From Hordeum vulgare subsp. vulgare (lineage: Eukaryota > Streptophyta > Magnoliopsida > Poales > Poaceae): 64,000 nt of DNA. A program made the translations under genes and the position numbers. The notes beneath the pieces are model-generated. The model saw only the letters and a program-made list of their open reading frames with translations. It did not search any database and was not told where the DNA came from. Below are positions 33,501 to 45,412 of the stretch, piece by piece. The stretch's first letter is position 1; each line of letters starts with the position of its first letter. The stretch spans positions 351,413,823-351,477,822 of the forward strand of contig NC_058524.1 of NCBI RefSeq assembly GCF_904849725.1. Direction: 5' to 3'.

Positions 33501-35590
33501 AGGAGTACTAGTAAAGTACACATCAATATCATGTATATCAAATATACTTCTGTCGACTTCGCCATCCTTCTAATCTACCAAGTATCTAGGGTAGTTCCAC
33601 CTAAGTGACCGTTCCCCTCATAACAGAAGCACTTAGTCTCGGGTTTGGATTCAACCTTCGGTTTCTTCATTAGAGCAGCAACTGGTTTGCCGTTTCATGA
33701 AGTATCCCTTCTAGCCCTTGCCCTTCTTGAAACTAGTGGTTTTACTAACCATCAACAACTGATGCTCCTACTTGATTTCTACTTCCGCGGTGTCAAACAT
33801 TGCGAATCGGTCAAGGATCATCATATCTATCCTTTATATGTTATAGTTCATTACAAAGCTCTAGTAGCTTGGTGGGAGTGACTTTAGAGAACCATCACTA
33901 TCTCATGTTGAAGATTAACTAACACTTGATACAAGCGACTGTTGCACTCACACAATCTGAGCAAATGCTCAACAATTGAGCTTTTCTCATTTACTTTGTA
34001 GACAAAGAATCTTGTCGGAGGTCTCATACCTCTCAACAAGGGCACGAGCATGAAATCCCAATTTCATCTCTTAGAACATCTCATATGTTCCGTGACGTAC
34101 AAAACGTCTTCGGCGCCTTACTTCTAAGTCGTTTAAGCATTACGCACTAATCGATCATGTAGTCATCAAAAACATGTATGTGAGATGTTCGCAACATCTA
34201 TACGCGATGCCCTGGGTTTAGCACACTGAGCGGTGCATTAAGGGCATAAGCCTTATGTGCAACAATGAGGACAATGCTCAGTTTACGGACCCAGTCCGCA
34301 TAATTGCTACTATCATCTTTCAACTAAATTTTCTCTAGGAACATATCTAAAAATAGTAGAGCTACAACATAATCTGCAAAGACCTTTTGACTATGTTCAT
34401 GATAATAAGTTCAATTAATCATATTACTTAAGAACTCCCACTCAAATAGACATCCCTCTAGTCATTCGAGTGGCACATGATCCAAATCCACTAACTGAAG
34501 TTTGATCATCACGTGAGTTGAGTATAGTTTCAGTGGTGAACATCTCCATGTTGATCATATCAACTATATGATTCATGCTCGACCTTCCGGTCTCTTGTGT
34601 TCCGAGGCCATGTTTGTACATTCTAGGCTCGTCAATTTTAACCCGAGTGTTCCGCGTGTGCAACTGTTTTGCACCCGTTGTATGTGAATGTTGTGTCTAT
34701 CACACACGATCATCACGTGGTGTCTCGAAACGACGAACTGTTGCAATGGTGCACAGTCGGGGAGAACAAAATTTTATCTTGAAATTTTAGTGAGGGATCA
34801 CCTTATAAAGTTACCATCGTTCTAAGCAAAATAAGGTGCATAAAAGGATTAACATCACATGCAAATCATAAGTGACATGGTATGGCCATGATCTTGTGCT
34901 TCTTGATCTCCATCACCAAAGCACCGGCATGATCTTCATCGTCATTGGCGCCACATCATGATGTCCATCATTGTGCCACCATCGAGGTTGTCGTGCTATC
35001 TATGCTATTACTACTAAAGCTACAACCTAGCAATATAGTAAACGCATTTGCAAGCACAAACGTTAGTTTAAAGACAACCTATGGCTCCTGCCGGTTGCCG
35101 TAGCATCGACGTGCAAGTCGATATTTAACTATTACAACATGATAATCTCATACATCCAATATATCATATCATGTCATTGGCCATATCACATCACATGCAT
35201 ACCCTGCAAAAACAAGTTAGACATCCTCTAATTTGTTGTTGCATGTTTTACGTGGCTGCAATGGGTATCCAATATGATCGCATCTTACTTACGCAAAGAC
35301 ACAACGGTGATATGCAATTTGCTATTTAACCTTCTCCAAGGACCGCCTCGGTCAAATCCAATTCAACTTAAGTTGAAGAAACAGGCACCCGCCAGTCATC
35401 TTTATGCAACAAGTTGCATGTTAGTCGATGAAACCGGTCTCTCGTAAGCGTACGAGTAAGGTTGGTCCGGGCCGCTTCAATCAAAAAATACCGCCGAATC
35501 GAGAAAATACTAAGGAGGCCAGCAAAAAGAACATCAACGCCCACAAACTCTTTTGTCTTCTACTCAAGATATCATCTACGCATGAACCTA
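30571..35590 (-). pseudogene. Decayed copia gag-pol of Angela
   Basis: Only fragments can be read. On the minus strand from right to left: gag remnants with a distorted zinc-knuckle region near 33590-33760 (KKGKG followed by a stop-riddled stretch), integrase C-terminal sequence KPKLCFLKVWGCDAYVEKF at 32164-32391, and the start of reverse transcriptase with AMVGPDTGKGLEAMKSKRGS and YENQVWTLEELLDDRKTI at 31737-31961. All are broken by many frameshifts and stops. Length (5.0 kb) is near that of an intact interior, so decay is by small mutations rather than large deletions. Confidence 0.75.
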
Positions 35591-35603
35591 GCTCATGATG
35601 CCA
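35591..35603 (-). other. Primer-binding site of Angela
   Basis: The minus strand TGGCATCATGAGC follows the LTR edge after one base. It resembles the initiator-tRNA-Met site TGGTATCAGAGC used by BARE-type copia elements, with a change and an extra base. Confidence 0.6.
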
Positions 35604-35604
35604 C

Positions 35605-36959
35605 TGTTGGGGAACGTTGCATGGGAAACAAAAAAATTCCTACGCACACGAAGACCTATCATGGTGATGATCATCTACGAGAGGGAGATCGGATCCACAT
35701 ACCCTTGTAGATCGCTAAGCGGAAGTGTTAATAAACGCAGTTGATGTAGTGGTACGTCTTCACGATCCATCCCACGAACCGTCCCACATTCCGTCCAATG
35801 AACCATCTCACGATCCGTTCCTTGGTCCGTCCCGATCAACTGCTGAATGGATGGCACCTCCGCGTTCCGCACATTTACAGCTCGATGAAGGTCTCCGCCT
35901 TCTTGATCCAGCAAGAGGGGGCGGAGAGGTAGATGCGTTCTCCAGCACGGCGGCGTGGTCGTGGTGGTGGTGGTGCTATTCTAGCAGGGCTTCGCCTAAG
36001 CACCGCTGAAACTAGAGGAGAAACAGATCTAGGGAGAGAGGGCAGCATGTGGCTATTTCTGTTGTGTCTAAAACCCTCAAAACCCTTAGTATATATAGGA
36101 GGAGAGGAGGGAGAGGGCTGCGACCTAGGGCAGACTTCTCTTCCCTTGCACACGGGGGAGAGGAGGAGTCCTACTCCAATCCTATTTGGAGTAGGATTCC
36201 TCCTTCCCACTTGGAAACTCTTTCCACCTTGCTTTTTTCCTTCTCAAACTATATGGGCCTTAGTGGGAACTTATTACAGCCCACTAGGGGCTGGTTTATC
36301 TCTTCCCACACCCCTCCCGATGGTCCCCGGCACCCCTCCCGGCACTCTCGGTACACTACCGATGAGCCCGAAACTTTTCTGATGACCAAAACAGGACTTC
36401 CTATATATCAATCTTTGTTTCCAGACCATTCCGGAAACCCTCGTGACGTACGGGGTCTCATCCGAGACTCGGAACAACCTTCGGTCACCAACACATATAA
36501 CTCAACTATACCGAAACGTCACCGAACCTTAAGTGTGCAGACCCTGCGGGTCCGAGAACTATGTAGACATGACGTGAGACACTCTCCGATCAATAACCAA
36601 CAGCGGGACCTGGATGTCCATATTGGCTCCTACATATTCTACAAACATCTCTAGGCTGAATCTCTATGTCAAGGATTCATATAATCCCGTATACTATTCC
36701 CTTTGTCCTTCGGTATGTTACTTGCCCGAGATTCGATTGTCGGCATCTCCATACCTAGTTCAATCTCGTTATCGGCGATTATCTTTACTCGTTCCGTAAT
36801 ACAATATCCCATGACTAACTCCTTAGTCACATTGCTTGCAACGTTTGTCGTGATGTTGTATTACCGAGTGGGCCCCGAGATACCTCTCCGTCACACCCTA
36901 GGGACAGTGTGTTGTCTATCTATCCACACATGTATTTGAGTTTCCAATCAATACAAGTC
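35605..36959 (-). repeat. 5' LTR of Angela, larger part
   Basis: This part holds U5, R and part of U3. Compared with the other LTR it lacks about 330 bases: the sequence jumps from CCGTCACAC near 36897 to CTAGGGACAG, which are far apart in the intact LTR (about 30078 and 30412). The rest continues at 52487 beyond the nested element. Confidence 0.85.
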
Positions 36960-39900
36960 TGTCACACCCTGTTTTTACTTGCACTTTTTCTGTAATTCAA
37001 AAATCTGAGTTTATTAAAACTTTTCAAAACTAATGTTGTGAGTGCCATGATTCTAATTGCATGCTTGTATGCTTGATCATGTGATATTAAAACCCACATT
37101 TCTCATGACTTAATTATTTTCAAAACATTTTTTTATTATTTCTGGTTAAAGCAAAACCCTACTTTGGGTTGCACTACAAGTCCTTGATGGCAAGGAGTGT
37201 ACTTACCCAAAGTTAGTGATATGGTTCTAGCATCATTTTAGAGCACCAAAACCATATAATAATTATTTTATGAATTATTTTTCTAATTTAATTGCATGTC
37301 CATTTCCGAGGCCAGAAATGGTATCCGTATGTAGAAAAATACTTTTCAGCCTTAGAAAAATATGAGAAAATTTGGAGATGATCACAAGGACATATATTTT
37401 CCATACATGGGATTTTCAACCTCTATTTATATTATTATTATTTGACTAAAACCCTGAAAACCCTTTTTCTCTATTTTGACCTTTTTAAATATTTCCAAAG
37501 CAAATAATCTCAATAAATTCCTAGAAAATTCCAATGGTATCCCTAAGCCATATTTGGTGTCCAATTAAAATTTCACCTTATCCAAGATGATTAAGGGCAC
37601 CAAATAGTTGCGAAACCCCTTCTGTCCAGATTGAAGTTAGAGGAGCTGTACATAGCAAAGTTTGTCCAATGGAGTTGAAACTTTGCAGGAGTTTCTAATA
37701 CCTCAAATGAGGGCTCCATGCTAAAAATGGGATTCGTGGGACTTAATTTTCCCACACTCTCTTTGGAAGGAACACATATGATCATTTGGTGATGTTTTCA
37801 ATTTTACAAAGCTAAACTTGTCCAATGGAGCTCAAACTTGGTGAAGCCCCTTGTTTTAGCACCAAACCCAATCCTGTAAAGTTGCAAAAGAAGTGGTGGG
37901 ATGCAACCACCCCAACCCATTGTCAAGCACCTTCTTACAGATGGGTAAAACCCCTCCTAACCTTAGCTAAACCCCAACCCTTTCTCCCAAACTCTCATAT
38001 TAGGTGGCTAGCATCAATGCCAAGCCCAGTCAACTAGCCCCTCTCTGGTTCAAAGTAGAAATGCCAAAAAAACCCAATCTAAGCTTCAGCTCAAGGCTGA
38101 TAGCACCTGTTTTACTTGTCCCCGTTGAACAGTCGAAGCTCCCACGGGTCTCCAACGGCTAGGCATCTCCCAACCAGTGCCCAGGACACGCTAGACACGT
38201 CCAAGACACCTAGAGCGCGCCAGCATGCCGTGGCATGCCAAAGCTGCTCTCTGGGCGCGCTACAGAGAGCCACCTAGGTGGGGGCGACGCTCTCGGCCAG
38301 TTCCAGCCTCCCCGATGTGTCTCTCCGCTCCCCCGACAACCCCTCTGCATCAGGCGACCATCAGGGCCCCTTCTGTCCCGCTAAGAGCTGGTGTGACGCG
38401 TGCCCGCGCGCACTAGAACCAGCCAGAGATGCGTGGCCATGGTAGGTCGCCTCTCCTCTCTCTCTCCCTCGCTCACAGTGAGTCCTGGCAGTCCAAAACC
38501 ACATCCAGAGACCATGGTTTCGACCCTAGCTCCTCTCTGCACCCGCTTGAACACCACGGTGAATCACTGGTGCTCCCGAGTCGGCTCACCGTCGCAGGCC
38601 TATATATTGCCTCCCCCTCGCTCCAGCAACCATCATTCCTAATCGCACCAACCTCAATCACCTCCCTAGCCTCCTCTTTGATAAAGCAGAACCCCGATAC
38701 TCAAGATCGACCGAGGCCCTTCCTCCTTGGAGCTCTGGTCGATCTCCGTCTACACGTCGGCTCCCACGTTCCTCTGCCCACCAAACCACTCCCCGTGACC
38801 TCAGGAAGCTTTCCCCTCTCTTCCCCGAGCAAATCCGTGCCCCTAGCTACCACCTCCACCTTCACCCGAAACCCCTCCATCGCGGCTACCTCGTCGCCGG
38901 TGAACCTGAGCCCCTCCGCCGTCTTCTTGACCATCATCTGGTAGGCGACAATGATCCGGACCCATTCCTGTCGTCGTTAGGGCCCAAGGGCGTCAGTAGC
39001 CACGCCGGCGTGCTCCTCCTCCTCTCTGGCCAGAGGTCGGAGACGAGCCCGACACGTGTGCCCCACCTGTCGGTGGCCCATCTCTCTCTCTGTCGCTGCC
39101 CGTAGCCACTGACCGCAGGGGCCCGCGTGTCAGGTTCAAACCTGACGGCGCGCGCGCCTGGGCAGGCTGGTTGATTGGCCATTGGGTCGGCCCAGTCTGA
39201 GGCCAAGCCAGGTCAGGGTCTTTAGACTTTTTCTTTTTGATTTAAAACCTGAGTTTAAATGATTTATATAAAAAGATTTTTCCGCTGTTATTCTTCTAAA
39301 AAAACTAGTATTTAACATAACCATTGGTTGAATTTTTGCAGCAACTGTTCTGTTTCATAATAATAAAAAGGAATAAATTGGAATAGTTTTGTTTCTGCTA
39401 AGTTGATTTTTAAAAGTATTCTTTCTCTAAAACCAGAAGCAAATATTTTTAAAAGAACAACCTCGATTTATTAGAAATAACCAACATTCTTAAAATGACT
39501 TTGTGATCTGTTTTGCAGTGAGCTACTTATTATCTTCATCTTTATCCAACGATAGCAAACCCGTGTGATGCAGGACTTGGAGCGGAAGACCTCGAAGACC
39601 CCGGATACATAGCTGACCAAGACAAGCAGCCCTTTGGCCATGTCTGATCATATTTTATGATGCATGCTAGTGTAGAAAATATTTCCGTTGCATATGATCA
39701 TAAGTGTCGGTAAATCAATGAAGTGATGTTACCGAAGGCTCCTCCGGAGCACTTGCATTTTGAGCATGATCCTACCACCTAGGAGGGTCACGCTAACATC
39801 ATGTTGACAAGTAACGCTAGAATAGCAGTAGCATGAGCATGTTGTTGGCATAAAACCAAGGTTATGAAAACTCCGTCGGGTTCCACTAATGCCCGAGGGT

Positions 39901-41048
39901 GATGATGAGTCAGGTGGCCACTTTTGGTGAAGTGGTGCACCGGGTATTTTGAGTGAATACGGTTTCGGAAAAGGGAATAGATTTATGATGTGTCGACCGT
40001 CCCAACCTTACATGTACGACCACGTTACCCCTTTATGGGATGGGGCTTTGTTGATTACTTTGGTCAGTGCTAGCAAAGAGCCACATTACTAGTGGAGGGA
40101 GTGATGTGTGGTCACTCTCGTGATGGGGTTGTGCCAGGTAGGGTGACTATGCCGTTTTTACGTATTGCAAGCACACCGTTAGTCCTTGCATGGTTGATAG
40201 TGTCGGTGCTCGTAAGACGTACAACATGTGGGTTGGGTACCAATCGAGTGGACCTCTTTGTCTAGTCGTGGATGACATGGAAGTTTCCCGGATCTCGTGG
40301 GTCCAGCGTAGTACCTCTGCAGAGTGTAAAACTATTCGAATAGCTGTGTCCACGGTCAAGGACAGTTGAGTAATCCTGCTTAAACTATGTCCAGTCGTTT
40401 CCGCATAAACCAAGTGTGTGTGAGTGTTTGGTAAATGGAGTTAACATGAAAGAATTGATATGCCCAAGTTTGGTGACTTGGCATATAGGGTGAACCCGGA
40501 GTGTTCAACCCTCGACAGATATATTGATTTCTGTAACCTGTTCTTAAATCAACATTTAGCTTATCTTGCACATCCATGATCATATTTATTACAACCAAGT
40601 TGTTATCCATTAAAGATGCATATTATTGTTATGCTTCACTTGCATTGTTCATATCATGGGCTGTCTGCAAGTACATTCAAAAGTACTCATTGTCTTGCCA
40701 CTGGTTATATTATTGACCAGACATGGAAGGACTGGAGTTTGGAGAAGAGTACGTCTTCGGAGACGCCCCTGCGAACTAGGACGCTTCCCAGTCAGAATGC
40801 CTGTTGGTGTAGGCTGATGGCATGGGCACCCGCTTAGCCCTTAGATTTCCGCTATTAGTTGTATCTGTGTGATTGGCTTTATAGGCCCTATCTTGTGAAC
40901 TTGACCATTCGGTCACGCGATGTAATAATTTTGTATTTGGATGTAAGACTCTTAATATTCAGTATCTGTGTGTTCGGTGAGCATTGATCTCTGGGATCAC
41001 TGAGCATATTCATTCGGCGATCTCGACTCGTAAGTCGGGGTCCCCACA
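36960..41048 (+). repeat. 5' LTR, 4.1 kb
   Basis: It begins TGTCACACCCTG and ends GGGGTCCCCACA, four bases before the primer-binding site. A TATA box (TATATATTG) lies at 38601, so the transcribed R-U5 part is about 2.4 kb. GC-rich plus-strand open frames near 38400-38944 are composition effects. A stretch of about 65 bases present in the 3' LTR near 51645-51705 is missing here near 40265. Confidence 0.9.
38601..38608 (+). promoter_or_regulatory. LTR TATA box
   Basis: TATATATT follows CGTCGCAGGCC and is followed by a C-rich start region; the 3' LTR has TATATATAG at the equivalent place near 48461. It sets the U3/R border at roughly 38630. Confidence 0.65.
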
Positions 41049-41052
41049 GAGC

Positions 41053-41064
41053 TGGTATCAGAGC
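41053..41064 (+). other. Primer-binding site, tRNA-iMet type
   Basis: TGGTATCAGAGC is the standard complement of the initiator tRNA-Met 3' end and lies four bases inside the 5' LTR. Confidence 0.9.
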
Positions 41065-41188
41065 CATCCTGACTATAGGAAGCCTTAGGTAGCATGGATG
41101 ATAGCCGAGACGATTAGTGCACCTAGACCTTAACTTGAGATTCTGCACCCACTAAAAACTTTCTAAACCTCTCTCCTACATCTTTTAG

Positions 41189-41953
41189 ATGGCCGCTGTA
41201 CCTGAGATGATTCTGGAGACGGGCTTTCCCCTACTTTTGGGTGATAGCCTCGAGAAGTGCCAAGTACGCCGCACGCCCATCTTCCTCTACCACGAGCACT
41301 GGGTTAATGCCAACACCAAGGAATATCACGTTTATGTGATAGTGAAGGCTAATGACTCCCCGACTAGTTGGTTCTTCGAAGGACCACAAATGGAGGATCT
41401 GATGCTAGCAGTGGAGACAACCGCACGGGAGGCGCTCGTGCATCTCCGCGACATCCTTCCCAAGATGGCTAATGAGCCAGCTACTAGTCACCTACCTTTT
41501 ATTAAGGATGGGATAGACGGGAGTTGGACACTCAACCCATCTTCGGAGGACGGGATGCCACTAAGGTTTCAGACCTACTTCAGCCTCTCCTCCGATACTT
41601 TGACGCACCTATTGATAAAGGAGTCAACAAAGATTCGCCAAGAACTGCACAATGTCAAGGATCTGCTCCGCATGGAGAATATGAAGACCCGCAAGGTGAA
41701 GAAGGAAGGAGCACCCAAAGGACGACCAGTCGTTGCTTTCCTTGGAGGAGTACCACCGCTGCAGGCCACTCCTATTCAGAGTCGCCGCCTGACCGCGGAA
41801 GAGTACACTGAACTCTTCGCTGCCTCGCCAACCAAAATACGCCGTGATTGACCACTTCCTTCTCCCACCCCTCTGAAGGAAGAAAGTAGCGATGAACAAG
41901 AAGATGAAGACCCTGTAGAACCCGCCTACGAAACCGAGCAGTTAGCCACATAG
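41189..41953 (+). CDS. Pre-gag ORF, unrecognised
   Basis: A 220-residue frame (stop TGA at 41849) opens between primer-binding site and gag, starting MAAVPEMILETGFPLLLG. In frame past the TGA it continues to a TAG at 41951 with a very acidic end (KEESSDEQEDEDPVEPAYE), so the original product was probably about 254 residues. It has an N-terminal globular part with YHVYVIVKAND and VETTAREALVHL, a long helix-prone stretch near residues 135-165, and a basic segment (MKTRKVKKEGAPKG). The alternation of a beta-like stretch and an AA-AL-L helix faintly recalls double-stranded-RNA-binding folds; I cannot support that further. Standard chromoviruses have no gene here. Confidence 0.55.
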
Positions 41954-42233
41954 GATTACGACTTTGGCAGTTAGGAGATTTCCCAAGCATAGTACGTTTA
42001 TGTATTGGTTCATGCGAACCATGATGTTGTGAGCATGTTGGATGCAAGTCGCATTCTGCCTTAGGCAGCTTGTAAGCGACTACATCGTTGTATCTAATCT
42101 AATGCATTAGTCTTTCCAAAAATCTTTGGCTTAAAAATCTCACACCAGCACAGCACCAGACCCCTTTACTAGTGCATCCTCCCTTATGATTCCGGCCTGT
42201 TAGGCCAATTGGCATGTCTACTCCCCTGACAGG

Positions 42234-43472
42234 ATGGTGATTGCAACTTGCACCAGCACCTTCGGCAACCCCGGCTCTGCCTCTTCAGGTCAGCAGCAGG
42301 GAACCGGAGGGGACGCTCAAGCTGGAGATCACCATGACCAGCAGCAAGACGATGTTCCATCGCCACCGCCTCATCCTGAAAGCTTGACTATGGCTCAGTT
42401 CCTTCAAGCTCTCTGCGAGGAACGTCAAACCAATAATGCCGCTATTCAGCAGCTGGCTCAAGTCTTGGAGAGCAACCCGCCAGAGAACGGGAATGACAAT
42501 GGTCGCTCTACTCTCGCTGAGTTCATGCGGACTACGCCACCCATATTCACGGAGACGACTGAACCATTGGATGCCGATGACTGGATCCGTACAATCGAAT
42601 ACCTCCTCGTGCTGGTCAAATGCACTGATGATCGTGAGAAAGTTCTATATGCATCTCACTATCTCGGAGGCACGACCAGAGCTTGGTGGGATGGATTTCA
42701 GATCGTGCGAGCAGGACAAGTCATCACCTGCGCAATGTTGAAGGAAGGATTCCGCGCTGCTCACATTCCTCTTGGAATGATGACCATTAAGAAACGTGAG
42801 TTCCGAGCTTTAAGGCAAGGCAGTGGATCCGTCAAGGAATACTTGCAAAAGTTCAACCTCGTGTCAAGATATGCACCAGAGGATGTCAACACTGAGGCTG
42901 CGAAAGTGGAACACATTATGGAAGGACTACAGCAGTCACTCCAGTATCAACTGGTTGTTTGTGAATGCCAGACCTTCAGCGATCTGGTTAACAAGGCCCT
43001 TATATTGGAGGACAAGCATCGTGCAATGGATGACACTCGTAAGTGCAAGTTGATGGGTAGTGGAGGACCTAGTAATCCGAAGCCACGCCCATGGCAGTCA
43101 GCTCTAGCAAGACCCAGTTACTAGAAGCAGCAATACAAGTCTCCAACATTCCGCCAGAATTACCCGCCTCAGCAGCAAGTCAACACCAAACCTGCATTCA
43201 ACCCACCGAACAAGAGTGGAGTCAAGACCAACCTTCCAGCACAAGTTACCTATTTTGGATGTGGACAGACAGGGCACTATTCCAGGCAGTGTCCCAACAA
43301 GAAGCCCGACGCACTGCGCCCCAATGCGCCAAACCAAGGCCAAGGAGCACCAGGCAGGAACCAAGCTCCATGAAATCAGCAGTATCACAGCAAGGGGCGG
43401 ATCAATCATATCTCCACAGAAGAGGCACGGGAAGACCCGGACTACATTCTGGGTACGTTCCTCGTAAACTCC
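42234..43472 (+). pseudogene. gag: gag of the chromovirus-like element
   Basis: An open stretch of 296 residues contains the retrotransposon gag core (TEPLDADDWIRTIEYLLVL, YLGGTTRAWWDGFQIV, EFRALRQGSGSVKEYLQKF) at about residues 115-225. The ATG at 42234 is the first available; a later Met (MAQFLQALCEERQ, 42390) is possible. A TAG at 43122 and a TGA at 43371 interrupt the same frame that leads into protease. Between them lies the zinc knuckle at 43251-43295, YFGCGQTGHYSRQC, in which the first of the three Cys is Tyr (TAT). Confidence 0.85.
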
Positions 43473-44021
43473 ACCCCAGCAAAAATATTGTTTGATTGTG
43501 GTGCTTCACATTCTTTTGTCACACAAAGATTTGTGGAAAAATGTGGTTTAAAACCTAGCCTGCTTAACGGGCAAATGGCAATACAAACCCCGGGAGCAGT
43601 GTTAAGGACCAACCTAGGGTGTTGGAAAGTCGGGATTGTTATCAATGGGATAAGCTTCTCAGTAGATCTCATCGTCATTAAGTCGCAAGGACTAGAAGTG
43701 ATTCTTGGCATGCATTGGTTGGCCAAACACCAGAGCATCTTGGACTGTGCCAACAGGGCTATTACCATGACAAGCGACCAAGGGGTCAAAGTCAAGTATG
43801 TCTCTGAGCCAGTAACCACTCGTGTACCGCAGGTTAACAGCCTATCAGGAGAAGAACTTGACCGAGTGTCGATAGACTGTGAGTACCCGGACGTCTTTCC
43901 TGATGAGCTACCAGGGATGCCTCCCGACCGAGACATCGAGTTCATCATTGAGCTCATGCCCGGATCAATGCCTATCTATAAGAAGCCTTATAGGATGGGA
44001 TCCGAAGAGCTAGCAGAGCTG
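43473..44021 (+). pseudogene. pol: Protease and linker of pol
   Basis: The frame (open from 43488) carries the active site ILFDCGASHSFVTQRF and the flap-side motif LEVILGMHWLAKHQ, both intact for an aspartic protease. It then runs into the pre-RT segment DVFPDELPGMPPDRDIEF typical of plant gypsy pol. A TAG at 44022 ends it just before reverse transcriptase; no frame change follows. Confidence 0.85.
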
Positions 44022-44024
44022 TAG

Positions 44025-45412
44025 AAGCAGCTAGATGAGCAACTCAGGAAAGGGTTCATTCGTCCGAGTGCATCACCTTGGGGATCACCTATTCTGTTTT
44101 TCTCTAAGAAGGATGGAACTATCAGACTCTGCGTCGATTACCGTTCTCTCAATGAAGTCACGATCAAGAACAAGTACTCACTCCCCAAGATTGAAGATTT
44201 GTTTAACCAGTTAAATGGAGCTAAGGTATTCTCCAAGATTGATCTCCGATCTGGATATTACCAACTGAAGATCCGACCTGAAGACATACCCAAGACTGCG
44301 TTTGTGACTCGCTACGGTCTATACAAATGCACTGTCATGTCTTTCGGGTTGACTAATGCCCCAGCTTACTTCATGTACCTCATGAACGAGATCTTCATGG
44401 AATACCTGGATAAGTTTGTCGTCATACTTATTGATGACATATTAATCTTCTCCAAGTCCGAAGAAGAGCATGAGAAACACTTGATGTTAGTGTTGGAGAA
44501 GCTTCGAGAGCACCAACTTTATGCCAAATTCGGCAAATGCCAATTCTGGCTGAACAAAGTTGGATTCTTGGGTCATACCATGACAGCAAGTGGATTGGCA
44601 GTCGTTCCCTCCAAGATTACTACGGTAACCAACTGGGAGTCGCAAATCGATGTGAAGGAAGTCAGGAGCTTCCTCGGGCTCGCGGGATACAACCGCACGT
44701 TCGTAGAAGGATTCTCCCGCATCGCTGAACCCATGACTCAGCTCTTGAAGAAAGGCAAGAAGTTCAAACGAACGCCGGAGAGTGAAGCGAGCTTCCAGGA
44801 GTTGAAGAAGAGGTTGACTATCGCCCTGGTATTGGCTACATGAGATATCAACAAGGAGTTTGTGATATATTGTGATGCCTCCAGAACCGGGCTCGGTGGA
44901 GTCCTAATGCAAGATGGTAGGGTCGTGGCATATCTATCATGGCAGCTGCGCCCGCATGAGGAGAATTATGCCACCCACAATCTCGAATTGGCAGCAGTAG
45001 TGCATGCTCTAAAGACATGGCGACATTACCTTCTGGGGAAGCGATGTGAAATATACACCGACCACAAAAGTCTGAAGTATATCTTCACTCAAAGGGAATT
45101 GAATATGAGGCAACGAAGATGGTTGAGTTAATCAAAGACTCCGATCTCAGCATTCAATATCACCCCGGTAAGGCCAATGTAGTGGCTAATGCGTTAAGCA
45201 GAAATACCAGCACCTTGAACGCTATGCTCAAGGAAAGGCTACCTGCCTTATATGAAGAAATGGAGAACTTTGGGTTGGAGCTAGTGGAATCAGGATTCAT
45301 AGCTAACCTCAAAGTCAAAGCAACGCTAGCTGACAATATCAAGGAGGCCCAAAAGGGGCACAAGAGCATTGAAGGCATCAATAAGAAGATCCAAGAAGGC
45401 AAGGCCCCATAA
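44025..45412 (+). pseudogene. pol: Reverse transcriptase and RNase H
   Basis: Reverse transcriptase motifs are [50 protein letters not shown] and the catalytic [16 protein letters not shown] (near 44430). RNase H follows with [19 protein letters not shown], the [18 protein letters not shown] helix and [12 protein letters not shown] stop at 44841-44843 splits the two, and loss of one base near 45124 (RQRRWL to ELIKDSDL) shifts the frame. The frame ends in TAA at 45410. Catalytic Asp residues remain. Confidence 0.88.

Noticed and set aside
38429..38944. 171-codon Ser/Pro-rich plus-strand frame in the 4.1-kb LTR
   Set aside because: The frame is not kept in the sister LTR (48300-48790), so it is a composition effect in the leader.
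41053..41064. tRNA-like sequence
   Set aside because: It is only the 12-base primer-binding complement of tRNA-Met, not a tRNA gene; the same holds for the tRNA-Asp-like sites.
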